DNA from: Thiodiazotropha sp040507225
GTDB taxonomy: Bacteria; Pseudomonadota; Gammaproteobacteria; Chromatiales; Chromatiaceae
DNA length: 64,000 nucleotides
NCBI GenBank assembly: GCA_040507225.1
Contig: JBEVVG010000001.1
Coordinates: 1,240,001 to 1,304,000 of the forward strand
Direction of reading: 5' to 3'
Below the pieces are notes generated by a model, which worked only from the letters and a program-made list of their open reading frames with translations, was not told the DNA's origin and did not search any database. Of the stretch, positions 1 to 6,664 are shown one piece after another. Position 1 is the stretch's first letter; each line of letters begins with the position of its first letter. A program made the position numbers and the translations under genes.

Positions 1-797
1 TGCACGATTACCTGGAACTGGAAAGTGCCCTGCGCAAGGCGATCAACGAGTCCGGTCTGCAACTGGTCTACCAGCCGTTTTTCGATCTCGACTCTCAGAG
101 CATTACCAACTGTGAGGCATTGCTGCGCTGGAAGCATCCCGAGCGTGGTTATATCCCACCCGCCCGTTTCATTCCCATCGCAGAACAGGCCGGACTGATC
201 GGACAAATCGGAGACTGGGTCTTCACCGAGGTATGCAAACAACTGCATCGCTGGAAATTCAAAATCAATGTCTCGATCAATGTTTCGGGCAATGAGTTGA
301 TCGACAAGCGTTTTGTTCAGCGTCTGGAAAAAACCCTGATCGAACACGATATCGAAGCCTACCGGCTGCAGCTTGAATTCACCGAACACGTACTGGTGAG
401 CAAAGAAGGCAGCAACCTATCCATTCTCAACGCCTTGAAACGCACCGGCTTCCGGATTGCGGTGGACGATTTCGGCACTGGTTTCTCCTCACTCAGTTAC
501 CTCACCGAACTGCCGGTGGACGTGATAAAGATCGACAAGTCATTCATCACCAAACTGCCCCACGACCGGCGCACCATCGCCGTGGTCAACTCCATCATTT
601 CCCTCGCGGACAGTCTCGACATGATGACCATCGGCGAGGGTGCGGAAAACAAATCCCAGGTGGATTGGCTGCGCGCCCACGGCTGCAAGACCATTCAGGG
701 ATATTATTTCTACAAACCGATGAGCGCTCAGGAGCTGGAAAATCTCATGCAACCCAAGAAAATCACGCCTATAGGTAAATCCTCGAGTCAGGCCTAG
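1..797 (+). CDS. EAL-domain cyclic-di-GMP phosphodiesterase, 5' end outside window
   Basis: The reading frame is open from the first bases of the window, so the N-terminus (probably GGDEF and sensory domains) lies outside. The visible part is one EAL domain, which hydrolyses cyclic-di-GMP to pGpG. Visible motifs are YQP, EALLRW, NVSGNEL, the LEFTE acidic residue, DDFGTGFSSL and IDKSFI, so the metal and substrate residues look largely intact. The usual AEGVE loop reads GEGAE and the GYLF..P motif reads GYYFYKP, both mild variants. The stop lies 9 bp before a PhnD-like periplasmic protein, suggesting co-transcription and a signalling partnership. The family is certain; the full architecture cannot be seen. 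Confidence 0.9.
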   Translation, partial: HDYLELESALRKAINESGLQLVYQPFFDLDSQSITNCEALLRWKHPERGYIPPARFIPIAEQAGLIGQIGDWVFTEVCKQLHRWKFKINVSINVSGNELIDKRFVQRLEKTLIEHDIEAYRLQLEFTEHVLVSKEGSNLSILNALKRTGFRIAVDDFGTGFSSLSYLTELPVDVIKIDKSFITKLPHDRRTIAVVNSIISLADSLDMMTIGEGAENKSQVDWLRAHGCKTIQGYYFYKPMSAQELENLMQPKKITPIGKSSSQA

Positions 798-806
798 TAT
801 CGTTCG

Positions 807-1763
807 ATGCCCTCCATGCTCATGCATGTACTCACACCACTGAGCAGACCTGACGCGCATCCATTCCGCGTCCTGATCAGCGCTATTCTGGCCCTGATCT
901 GCTCCTGGTCGCCGCTCCTGGCCGAGATTGCGCCCGACAGTCCGTATGCGCGAAAAACGGCCTACTTCGGAGGCCTGTCGCGGCAACTGTTCGGCGGAGA
1001 CCGCAACGACATCACGATCGCCACCGAGATGTTCTTCAAAGAGATCGTCAATCGCATCGGCCATCATGATACGGTGAAATTCAAGGTCTACGAGAGCAAG
1101 TCCGAGATTCTCAGGGCGATGCGTCACGACAAGCTGGACACGATCTTCGCCAATCCGATCGACTACCTCGACCTGGATCCCCAGATCAACCCGAATTTCC
1201 GCTACACCCTGACCTATGGCCCGGTGCCCGAGCAACGGGTCTATCTGATCACCTATGCCGAGGATAAAATACTCGGTCTCGAGGATCTGCGCAGCAAGCG
1301 TCTCTCCATTCCCTCGGGTTACATCCTGGGGATGACTTACCTGGAGGTACTCCTGGGCCGCGACGACCTGCCCGCTCCCCGGCGTTTCTTTTCATCCGTG
1401 GCAAGCACCAACTCCAGCAACGCCGCCATACTCGATGTGGTGTTCCAGAAAGCCGACCTGGCGGTCACCTCGGATGTGGCATTCCGCCTTGCCACGGAAC
1501 TCAACCCGCAAATCAACGGGTTGATCGATATCCTGGATGTCTCCGATCCGTTCATCCCGTTCATCATCGGGGTCAATAAACAGGTGCCCAGGGATTTCAC
1601 CGATTCAGTGGATGAGATCCTCTCGGACATCGGGCATCAACCCCGCCTGCGCCGCATCCTCGCCATGTTCAGCGCCACTGATGTGGTCAAGGTGAGCGAT
1701 CAGCAACTGGAAAACCTGAAGGCGCTGAAGCAGGAGCATGAACGGTTACGGGGCAACCATTAA
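807..1763 (+). CDS. PhnD-like periplasmic substrate-binding protein
   Basis: The product is 318 residues. A hydrophobic segment (about residues 22-39) ending in LLAEIAP looks like a signal peptide, so it should be periplasmic. The body resembles the PhnD/phosphonate-type type-2 periplasmic binding fold (segments like SKSEILRAM, DTIFANPIDYLDL, VYLITYAEDKI, RLSIPSGY and a second lobe with ADLAVTSDVAFRLA). No ABC permease or ATPase gene is adjacent. The close upstream neighbour is an EAL-domain gene, so a role as a periplasmic sensor feeding a cyclic-di-GMP protein is more plausible than transport. The ligand cannot be inferred. The N-terminus may start at Met4 or Met6. Confidence 0.75.
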   Translation: MPSMLMHVLTPLSRPDAHPFRVLISAILALICSWSPLLAEIAPDSPYARKTAYFGGLSRQLFGGDRNDITIATEMFFKEIVNRIGHHDTVKFKVYESKSEILRAMRHDKLDTIFANPIDYLDLDPQINPNFRYTLTYGPVPEQRVYLITYAEDKILGLEDLRSKRLSIPSGYILGMTYLEVLLGRDDLPAPRRFFSSVASTNSSNAAILDVVFQKADLAVTSDVAFRLATELNPQINGLIDILDVSDPFIPFIIGVNKQVPRDFTDSVDEILSDIGHQPRLRRILAMFSATDVVKVSDQQLENLKALKQEHERLRGNH

Positions 1764-1777
1764 CCCGGCCACCCAAT

Positions 1778-1890
1778 ATATCGTCTTCAGGGCTTCGAGC
1801 CTGTGCCTGATCGAGGCTTGTCTCGCGGAGAAGGGCCGTTCCCTTGTCAACAGCCACAACGCAGAGCAAGGGCATGCTTAAAGTCCCTAA
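1778..1890. repeat. Palindromic intergenic repeat, family B, copy 1
   Basis: This noncoding stretch aligns with 27229-27342. Both have TAT(A/G)TCGTCT(T/C)CAGG, then CTTC(G/A)AGCCTG, a central CCCTTGTCAA, and an end reading GC(A/T)TGCTTAAAGTCCCTAA or the equivalent. The two ends of each copy are imperfect inverted repeats of each other, so the transcript could fold into a long hairpin. It lies between the convergent 3' ends of the PhnD-like gene and the response regulator. No protein is encoded. Confidence 0.6.
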
Positions 1891-1922
1891 CATTGTGAAT
1901 TAGGGCCAGGATCTGAGCGGAA

Positions 1923-2618
1923 CTATGCGTCCCTGCGCAACTGAACGGAGGGTTTTTCGATCACGTAACCCACACCCCTGACAGTGCGGATGGGGTGCTC
2001 CCCGAGTTTTTTTCGCAGATGGTGGATGTGGACCTCGATGGCATTGCTCTCCACATCGTCATCCAGGCAGTAGACCCTTTCACTGAGTTGCTGACGGGAC
2101 ATCACCCGGCCCATATTCTCCATCAGGCTCTGCAGGATATCGAACTCCTTGGTCGACAGGAATATTTCACTGTTCTGCACCGTCACCGTGTGGGCCGTGG
2201 GATCGAGGATCAGGTCGCCGTGGCGCAACATCTCGGTTGCCATGCCCCTGTAGCGACGGTGCAGGGCTCGGATCCTGGCGCAGAGTTCATCGATGTCGAA
2301 GGGTTTGACCACATAGTCGTCCGCCCCGCTGTCCAGCGCCTGTACCCGATCCACCACCTCGGCGCGCGCGGTCAGCACCAGGGTCGGAATCGGGTTACCC
2401 TCTGCCCGCAGGCGTGCCAGCACCTCCAGCCCGGACAGCCAGGGTATGTTCAGATCGAGCAGCAGGATATCGTAGACCTCGCTCTTCAGTGAGCGCATGG
2501 CGGAAAGTCCGTCGCGAACCCATTCGACACGGAGCCCCCGGCGGATCAATACGGTCTGGATTCCCTCCCCCAGCATCTCATCGTCCTCGACCAGCAGCAG
2601 ATTCATGCACTCTGACAT
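1923..2618 (-). CDS. OmpR/PhoB-family response regulator
   Basis: The product is a 231-residue two-domain regulator. The receiver (about 6-120) has the acidic pair in LLVEDDE, the phosphoacceptor Asp55 in LLLDLNIPW, the Thr in VLTAR and Lys105 in VVKPF. The winged-helix DNA-binding domain (about 135-225) has STKEFDILQSL and the recognition segment SNAIEVHIHHLRKKLG, ending in IRTVRGVGYVIEKP. It resembles the PmrA/QseB branch. No histidine kinase gene is adjacent, so the regulator is an orphan within the window. Translation could also start at Met5, giving MNLLLVEDD. Confidence 0.9.
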   Translation of the reverse strand: MSECMNLLLVEDDEMLGEGIQTVLIRRGLRVEWVRDGLSAMRSLKSEVYDILLLDLNIPWLSGLEVLARLRAEGNPIPTLVLTARAEVVDRVQALDSGADDYVVKPFDIDELCARIRALHRRYRGMATEMLRHGDLILDPTAHTVTVQNSEIFLSTKEFDILQSLMENMGRVMSRQQLSERVYCLDDDVESNAIEVHIHHLRKKLGEHPIRTVRGVGYVIEKPSVQLRRDA

Positions 2619-2952
2619 AAGCTCTCACGCAACCTGTTGTTACGCCTCGCGGGAAAGAGCGCTTTGCCATGCGGTAAGCCCGGTACCGTGCCTCCTTCGT
2701 CACCCGGTTTTCACATGGCGCAACTCTGTTTCACCCAACCTCAACCCAGACGGCCATTCGTACCCTGTTGAATAGTGGATATAGACTATCGGCACAGGGA
2801 TCCCAAGCCATGTTTTGTTATTATTTGGGAATTATATACCAAATTAGCCCATGAGCATCCGATTGTGGCGGACCGGGATCACATTCTGCGAACGCCATTC
2901 CCCTATTACGGGCAGGGTAATGGCCGCTCGCGTGCCCTTGCCACCGGGGATA
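2619..2952. other. Noncoding gap upstream of the response regulator
   Basis: This 334-bp gap holds the region upstream of the minus-strand response regulator and the 3' flank of the small membrane protein gene. Short open frames here show no coding character. It must contain the regulator's promoter, but I could not pick out a convincing -35/-10 pair. Confidence 0.4.
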
Positions 2953-3306
2953 TCAGACCAGCAGGAAGAAGGCGACAGCCGCCGCAGTCACCAGGCTGAT
3001 GGTGGTGGGCATGGTAACCAGCATGACCCCGGAACCCAGCATCAGGTAGGCGGTTTCCACCACCAGAATGGCCATCGCAACACCCAGGGCCCGGGAGGTG
3101 GGCATCCAGCGGGTCACACCGGCCAGCGAAATGAACGCCAAACCCAGCAGCGCCGCTCCCATCATCCCGGCAAAGGCCTGATTCACCGGTTCCACACTGA
3201 AATAGCCGACAATCAGGTAGGGATTCACGATCAGAATCACCCCCCACACACTCATCATGACGATGGCGAGCACCAAGGCCAAACGCTGCAATACCCGGTT
3301 AGGCAT
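2953..3306 (-). CDS. Small four-helix membrane protein of unknown function
   Basis: The product is 117 residues and almost entirely hydrophobic, with about four predicted membrane helices (around 8-28, 44-62, 72-92 and 96-116). The second helix is GMMGAALLGLAFISLAG. There are no catalytic or cofactor motifs. It looks like one of the short DUF4345-like inner-membrane families, but I cannot assign it. It stands alone, reads away from the repeat region and has no clear operon partner. Confidence 0.6.
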   Translation of the reverse strand: MPNRVLQRLALVLAIVMMSVWGVILIVNPYLIVGYFSVEPVNQAFAGMMGAALLGLAFISLAGVTRWMPTSRALGVAMAILVVETAYLMLGSGVMLVTMPTTISLVTAAAVAFFLLV

Positions 3307-3383
3307 ATACCACCCCTTAATTATTCTTAATAATCATATAAATATAGAAAACTTCCAGAGTAAATACAAAACCCCGGGGAGGG

Positions 3384-3766
3384 ATAATTTTGAATTGATC
3401 GGTGTTCGCTACGCTCACTATTCCCAAATTGTAGTCGCAGGTCGGGTTAGCGTAGCGTATCCCGACACCATGTCCCCAAGTTCGCCCCCAACGAGCTTGT
3501 AGAAAAACCTTGGACGAATTTTGCGCCAAAGTTATCGTACAAATATTATTCATTATTTTCGTTCCTACGTGAAATCTAGCCGACCCTATTCCTTCGAAAC
3601 ATAATTACTTTCAATCTCCGAACAATATGTTTTTGTGCTGGAGGTTTTTCTACAGCCTCAACGTCAGGTTACGCTGCACTAACCCGACCTACCGGCCTTT
3701 TCGAAAAGCGTTCATGCAGTGAACACCTCAATTCATAATTAAAAATTCAAAATTAACACCCCCGTT
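3384..3766. repeat. Nested inverted-repeat element before lexA
   Basis: Three pairs of inverted arms are nested around an AT-rich core. The outer pair is GGTGTTCGCTACGCTCAC (3400-3417) against GTTCATGCAGTGAACACC (3709-3726), imperfect. The middle pair is the GGTCGGGTTAGCG-type arm (about 3439-3467) against its complement (about 3661-3691). The inner pair is TGTAGAAAAACCT (3498-3510) against AGGTTTTTCTACA (3642-3654), a perfect 13-bp match. The organisation is MITE-like, with no transposase. The right side, including the CAAAATT-rich tail, recurs before the polymerase gene. Confidence 0.6.
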
Positions 3767-3783
3767 TCGTTTACAGTTCGCGA

Positions 3784-3831
3784 AATGTTCTATACTCTAT
3801 ACCCACGATATGGAACATTAGGAGAACAACT
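3784..3831 (+). promoter_or_regulatory. Putative promoter/operator and RBS of the LexA-like gene
   Basis: A perfect 7-bp dyad, AATGTTC (3784-3790) and GAACATT (3813-3819), is separated by 22 bases that include TATACT, a plausible -10. AGGAG at 3820-3824 is a strong Shine-Dalgarno 7 bases before the ATG. The GTTC...GAAC dyad over the promoter suits autoregulation by the encoded repressor, but it is not the enterobacterial CTGT-N8-ACAG SOS box. Confidence 0.5.
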
Positions 3832-4425
3832 ATGCTAACCCCCACCCAGGACCGGGTCCTCGCCTTCATCCGCCGCTACCTGAAACGGCGCGGCTACGCC
3901 CCTTCGCTGATCGAAATCGCCGAGGGTATCGGCATCACCTCCAAGGGCACCGCCCATCGCCATGTACAGGCGTTGGCCGATGCGGGACGCATCCGCCTGA
4001 TCTCCGGGCGTAAACGGGGTATCGAACTGGTGGATGAGGAGGAGCATGACAAATCCAGCTTGCCCCTGTTGGGACGCATCGCTGCGGGGCAACCGATCGA
4101 AGCCATCGCCGGGCAGGATCGCCTCGACCTCAGCGATCTGCTCGGCGCCAACCGCTATGCCCTGCAGGTAAAGGGCAACTCCATGATCGGCGCGGGCATC
4201 CTCGACGGGGATCTGGTGGTCATCGAGCCCTGCGACACCGCCGACGACGGCGCCATCGTGGTAGCCCTGATCGATGACGGGGAGGCCACCTTGAAACGCC
4301 TCAAACGCCTCAAAAGCGGACGCATCAAGCTGATCGCCGAGAACCCGGACATCCCTCCCCTGACCTACACGGCGAAACGGGTGCGGATTCAAGGGATTCT
4401 GGTGTGCCAGTTGCGGCGCTACTGA
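3832..4425 (+). CDS. lexA: LexA-family SOS repressor / autopeptidase
   Basis: The product is 197 residues. An N-terminal winged helix (1-65, LTPTQDRVLAFI ... YAPSLIEIAEGIGITSKGTAHRHVQAL) binds DNA. The C-terminal S24 peptidase domain has the self-cleavage bond Ala85-Gly86 (GRIAAGQP), the nucleophile Ser117 (GNSM) and the general-base Lys155 (EATLKRL). On RecA-ssDNA stimulation such proteins cleave themselves and derepress damage genes. It sits directly upstream of a Y-family polymerase and a SRAP-like gene, as expected of a local SOS cassette. It may be a second, cassette-specific LexA; whether another lexA exists lies outside the window. The start is fixed by AGGAG 7 bases upstream. Confidence 0.9.
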   Translation: MLTPTQDRVLAFIRRYLKRRGYAPSLIEIAEGIGITSKGTAHRHVQALADAGRIRLISGRKRGIELVDEEEHDKSSLPLLGRIAAGQPIEAIAGQDRLDLSDLLGANRYALQVKGNSMIGAGILDGDLVVIEPCDTADDGAIVVALIDDGEATLKRLKRLKSGRIKLIAENPDIPPLTYTAKRVRIQGILVCQLRRY

Positions 4426-4470
4426 GGAGTAATTTTGAATTGTGAATGATGAATTTTGAATGAATGAGTC

Positions 4471-4554
4471 TAGGTCGGGTTAGCGCAGCGTAACCCGACG
4501 CAATGCACCCAGGTTCGCACCCGACGTCGGGTTACGCTGCGCTAACCCGACCTA
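4471..4554. repeat. Perfect 30-bp inverted repeat between lexA and the polymerase gene
   Basis: The 30-bp arm at 4471-4500 (beginning TAGGTCGGGTTAGCGCAGCG) is the exact reverse complement of 4525-4554, with a 24-base spacer. Each arm is itself nearly palindromic (CGGGTTA ... TAACCCG). This is the REP-like GTAGGTCGGGTTAGCG motif found in many proteobacterial genomes. The right arm runs on into TTTTTTGAAAA, GTGAACGCAGTGAAC and tandem CTCAAAA units up to about 4625. Confidence 0.85.
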
Positions 4555-4574
4555 CCCGTTTTTTGAAAATCGTG

Positions 4575-4625
4575 AACGCAGTGAACCCCACAACTCAAAA
4601 CTCAAAACTCAGAACTCAAAATTCA
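4575..4625 (+). repeat. Short tandem ACTCAAA units before the polymerase gene
   Basis: After GTGAACGCAGTGAAC the sequence holds consecutive CTCAAAA/CTCAGAA units of 7-8 bases, ending AAATTCACCG. Near-identical units follow the related GTGAGCGCAGCGAACACC at 5983-6000 before the third cassette gene. A decayed version (AATTCATAATTAAAAATTC) precedes lexA. Confidence 0.6.
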
Positions 4626-4634
4626 CCGTCGTGT

Positions 4635-5915
4635 GTGCACATCGACGACACCCACCCCAACGCCTACTGGTCCCGCGCGATCATCCTGGTGGATATGAAC
4701 GCCTTCTTCTGCAGCGTGGAACAGATCGACCACCCGGAACTCCAGGGACGGCCGATCGGCATCACCAACGGCATACAGGGCACCTGCATCATCACCAGTT
4801 CCTACGAGGCGCGCGCCTACGGAATACGCACCGGGATGCGCCTGAAGGAGGCACAGCGCCGCTGCCCCGGGTTTCTCCAGGTCCCCTCGCACCCGGAACG
4901 CTATGCCCAGGTCTCCTCGCGCATCATGGAGGCGCTGGCCCGGATCACCCCGGACATGGAGATCTTTTCTGTGGACGAGGCGTTTCTCGACGTAACCCGC
5001 TGCCAGCGGCTGCTCGGCACCCCGCAGCAGATCGCCCGACAGGTCAAACAGGCGGTGCTGGAGGCCTCTGGCGGGGTGCTTTGCTCGGTCGGCGCCAGCG
5101 GCGACAAAACCACCGCAAAGTATGCCGCGAAACTGCGCAAGCCCAATGGCCTCACACTGATCCCTCCGGCATGCGCCCGGGACACCCTGGCCCCGCTGCC
5201 GGTGACCGAACTGTGCGGCATCGCCGGCGGCATCGGACGGTACCTGGCGGAACGGGGGGTCAGCCGCTGCGCCGACATGCGCCGCCTGCCCATCGGCGAG
5301 ATCGCCCGGCGCTTCGGCAATCCCGGACGGCGCATCTGGCTGATGGCCCAGGGACAGGACCCGGACCCGGTGCACCCCGATATCGCGGCGCCCAAGTCCA
5401 TCGGCCACGGCAAGGTGATGCCCCCCGACACAAGGAACCGGGAGGTGATCGAGGTGTTCCTGCTGCACATGGCGGTCAAGGTCGCCACGCGCCTGCGCCA
5501 ACACCAGTTTCGCGCCAGCCGATTTTACATCGGCCTGCGCATCGACACGGGATTCCTGCAGCGCAAGTACCGCTGCGACCCGCCCACCGACCACGCCCCG
5601 GAGATTTTCGCCCTGTGTCTCGACCTGCTCGATCAGCACTGGGCCGGACAGGGTTGCCATCAGGTACAGGTGACCGCCCTGGACCCCCACCAGGCGGACT
5701 GCCAGGGGGATTTCCTACAACCCGACCGGCAGCGCCGGGAGCGGCTGAACCAGGCCATGGACCGGGTCAATCACCGCTACGGAGAGTTCGCCGTCGCACC
5801 GATGCGCCTGCTGGAACGCTCACGTATGCCCAACGTCATCGCCCCGGCCTGGAAACCCTTCGGCCACCGGGAAACCATCCTGCAAAACCCGCCCAAGACC
5901 GATGAAGTGTTCTGA
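4635..5915 (+). CDS. Y-family translesion DNA polymerase (DinB/UmuC-like)
   Basis: The product is an error-prone polymerase that bypasses DNA lesions. The catalytic metal ligands are visible in ILVDMNAFFCSVEQ (first Asp) and SVDEAFLDVT (Asp-Glu pair). The steric-gate region (ITSSYEARAYGIRTGM), the thumb (KPNGLTLIPP) and a little-finger domain follow. The frame stays open back to an ATG at 4503, but that region is the repeat block, so I chose the GTG at 4635. The ATG at 4695 would remove the catalytic Asp. No Shine-Dalgarno is evident. It stands with the LexA-like and SRAP-like genes, so damage induction is likely. The C-terminus has no obvious RecA- or clamp-binding tail. Confidence 0.85.
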   Translation: MHIDDTHPNAYWSRAIILVDMNAFFCSVEQIDHPELQGRPIGITNGIQGTCIITSSYEARAYGIRTGMRLKEAQRRCPGFLQVPSHPERYAQVSSRIMEALARITPDMEIFSVDEAFLDVTRCQRLLGTPQQIARQVKQAVLEASGGVLCSVGASGDKTTAKYAAKLRKPNGLTLIPPACARDTLAPLPVTELCGIAGGIGRYLAERGVSRCADMRRLPIGEIARRFGNPGRRIWLMAQGQDPDPVHPDIAAPKSIGHGKVMPPDTRNREVIEVFLLHMAVKVATRLRQHQFRASRFYIGLRIDTGFLQRKYRCDPPTDHAPEIFALCLDLLDQHWAGQGCHQVQVTALDPHQADCQGDFLQPDRQRRERLNQAMDRVNHRYGEFAVAPMRLLERSRMPNVIAPAWKPFGHRETILQNPPKTDEVF

Positions 5916-5980
5916 ACGCTCAATTTTGACTTGCAGGTTACGGCTGCTGTCACGCACAGCCCCCCCTGCCCCTGATACCG

Positions 5981-6030
5981 GCGTGAGCGCAGCGAACACC
6001 GCCACTCAAAACTCAAAACTCAAAACTACT
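5981..6030 (+). repeat. Partial repeat block before the SRAP-like gene
   Basis: GCGTGAGCGCAGCGAACACC is followed by three CTCAAAA units. GTGAGCGTAGCGAACACC is the reverse complement of 3400-3417 with one change, so inverted copies bracket lexA and the polymerase gene. The same module without the REP arm precedes this third gene. Confidence 0.6.
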
Positions 6031-6044
6031 TCCACCCCTGAACC

Positions 6045-6467
6045 ATGTGCCAAGGCGTCTACTACCTGATCGGCAACCAGGAGATTCGCAGCGAATTCTC
6101 CAATCCAAGATCCTGTCTTCCGGTCAGGACCAGGGGGGGTGCGATCGCCCTGCTCCCCTGGGGACGGCGGCGTCAGCAGGCGGGCCGCTTGCCCCTGGGG
6201 GGCTGGGCCCGGCTGGATGCCATCTACGGCGGTCACTGGGATCGCTGGCGGCCCCGGCCGGTGAAGCTCGATATCCGCCAGTTCATGGAGCGCGACATCG
6301 AGGAGCGGCACTGCTGGTTCGATGTCACGCCGGGCAAATGGGTTCAGGGTCTGGTCGCACGCTGGCAACAGGAACGACGCGTCTATGTGGTAACCATCAC
6401 ACCGGAGATGGACGAAGCCCTGTACGAGCGCTGGCCGAGAATCCTCAGCGACGGAACATCGAAATAG
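6045..6467 (+). CDS. Compact SRAP/YedK-like protein (predicted abasic-site sensor)
   Basis: The product is 140 residues and begins Met-Cys, the hallmark of SRAP (YedK/HMCES) proteins, whose Cys2 crosslinks abasic sites in single-stranded DNA. The order of segments follows YedK: an N-P-R near residue 20, a PWG strand, a W-A-R (YedK N-A-R), HCWFDVTPG, then VYVVTITP and a W-P-R-I-L segment (YedK IVTAA ... RRPLVL). It is about 80 residues shorter than YedK, and the catalytic His before R-x-P appears to be Tyr or Glu. The SRAP assignment is therefore an inference from segment order. Position third behind a LexA-like repressor and a translesion polymerase supports a role in abasic-site handling. 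Confidence 0.6.
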   Translation: MCQGVYYLIGNQEIRSEFSNPRSCLPVRTRGGAIALLPWGRRRQQAGRLPLGGWARLDAIYGGHWDRWRPRPVKLDIRQFMERDIEERHCWFDVTPGKWVQGLVARWQQERRVYVVTITPEMDEALYERWPRILSDGTSK

Positions 6468-6664
6468 CCCCGTATGGGATGCAGTTCCCATAAAATCGAC
6501 TAAAGTTTTTCCCAGTCACGTCGATTTGATGAGCAATAACAACAATAACCATTCACAGATTATGGATACCATGCCTACAGGTGGCTTGTAGGGAACACAG
6601 CTTCTCACCTGGCAAGACAGACGAATACCCTCCAGGTGAGACCGAAGATGCAAGGAGAACGACC

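Larger units (their letters stand above)
3307..3831. other. AT-rich noncoding region with nested palindromes upstream of lexA
   Basis: This 525-bp stretch is much richer in A+T than its surroundings and holds no credible gene. It contains a set of nested inverted repeats (listed separately) and the LexA-like gene's promoter at its right end. The small frames in it have no protein-like character. Confidence 0.6.

Noticed and set aside
540..1235. 231-codon minus-strand frame over the EAL/PhnD junction
   Set aside because: It overlaps two supported genes and is a shadow with no domain.
4575..4625. CTCAAAA repeats as a CRISPR array
   Set aside because: The units are 7-8 bases and directly tandem, without unique spacers, and no cas genes are present.
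4503..4634. Upstream start of the polymerase gene
   Set aside because: The extra 44 codons translate the REP-like palindrome and ACTCAAA units, not family sequence.
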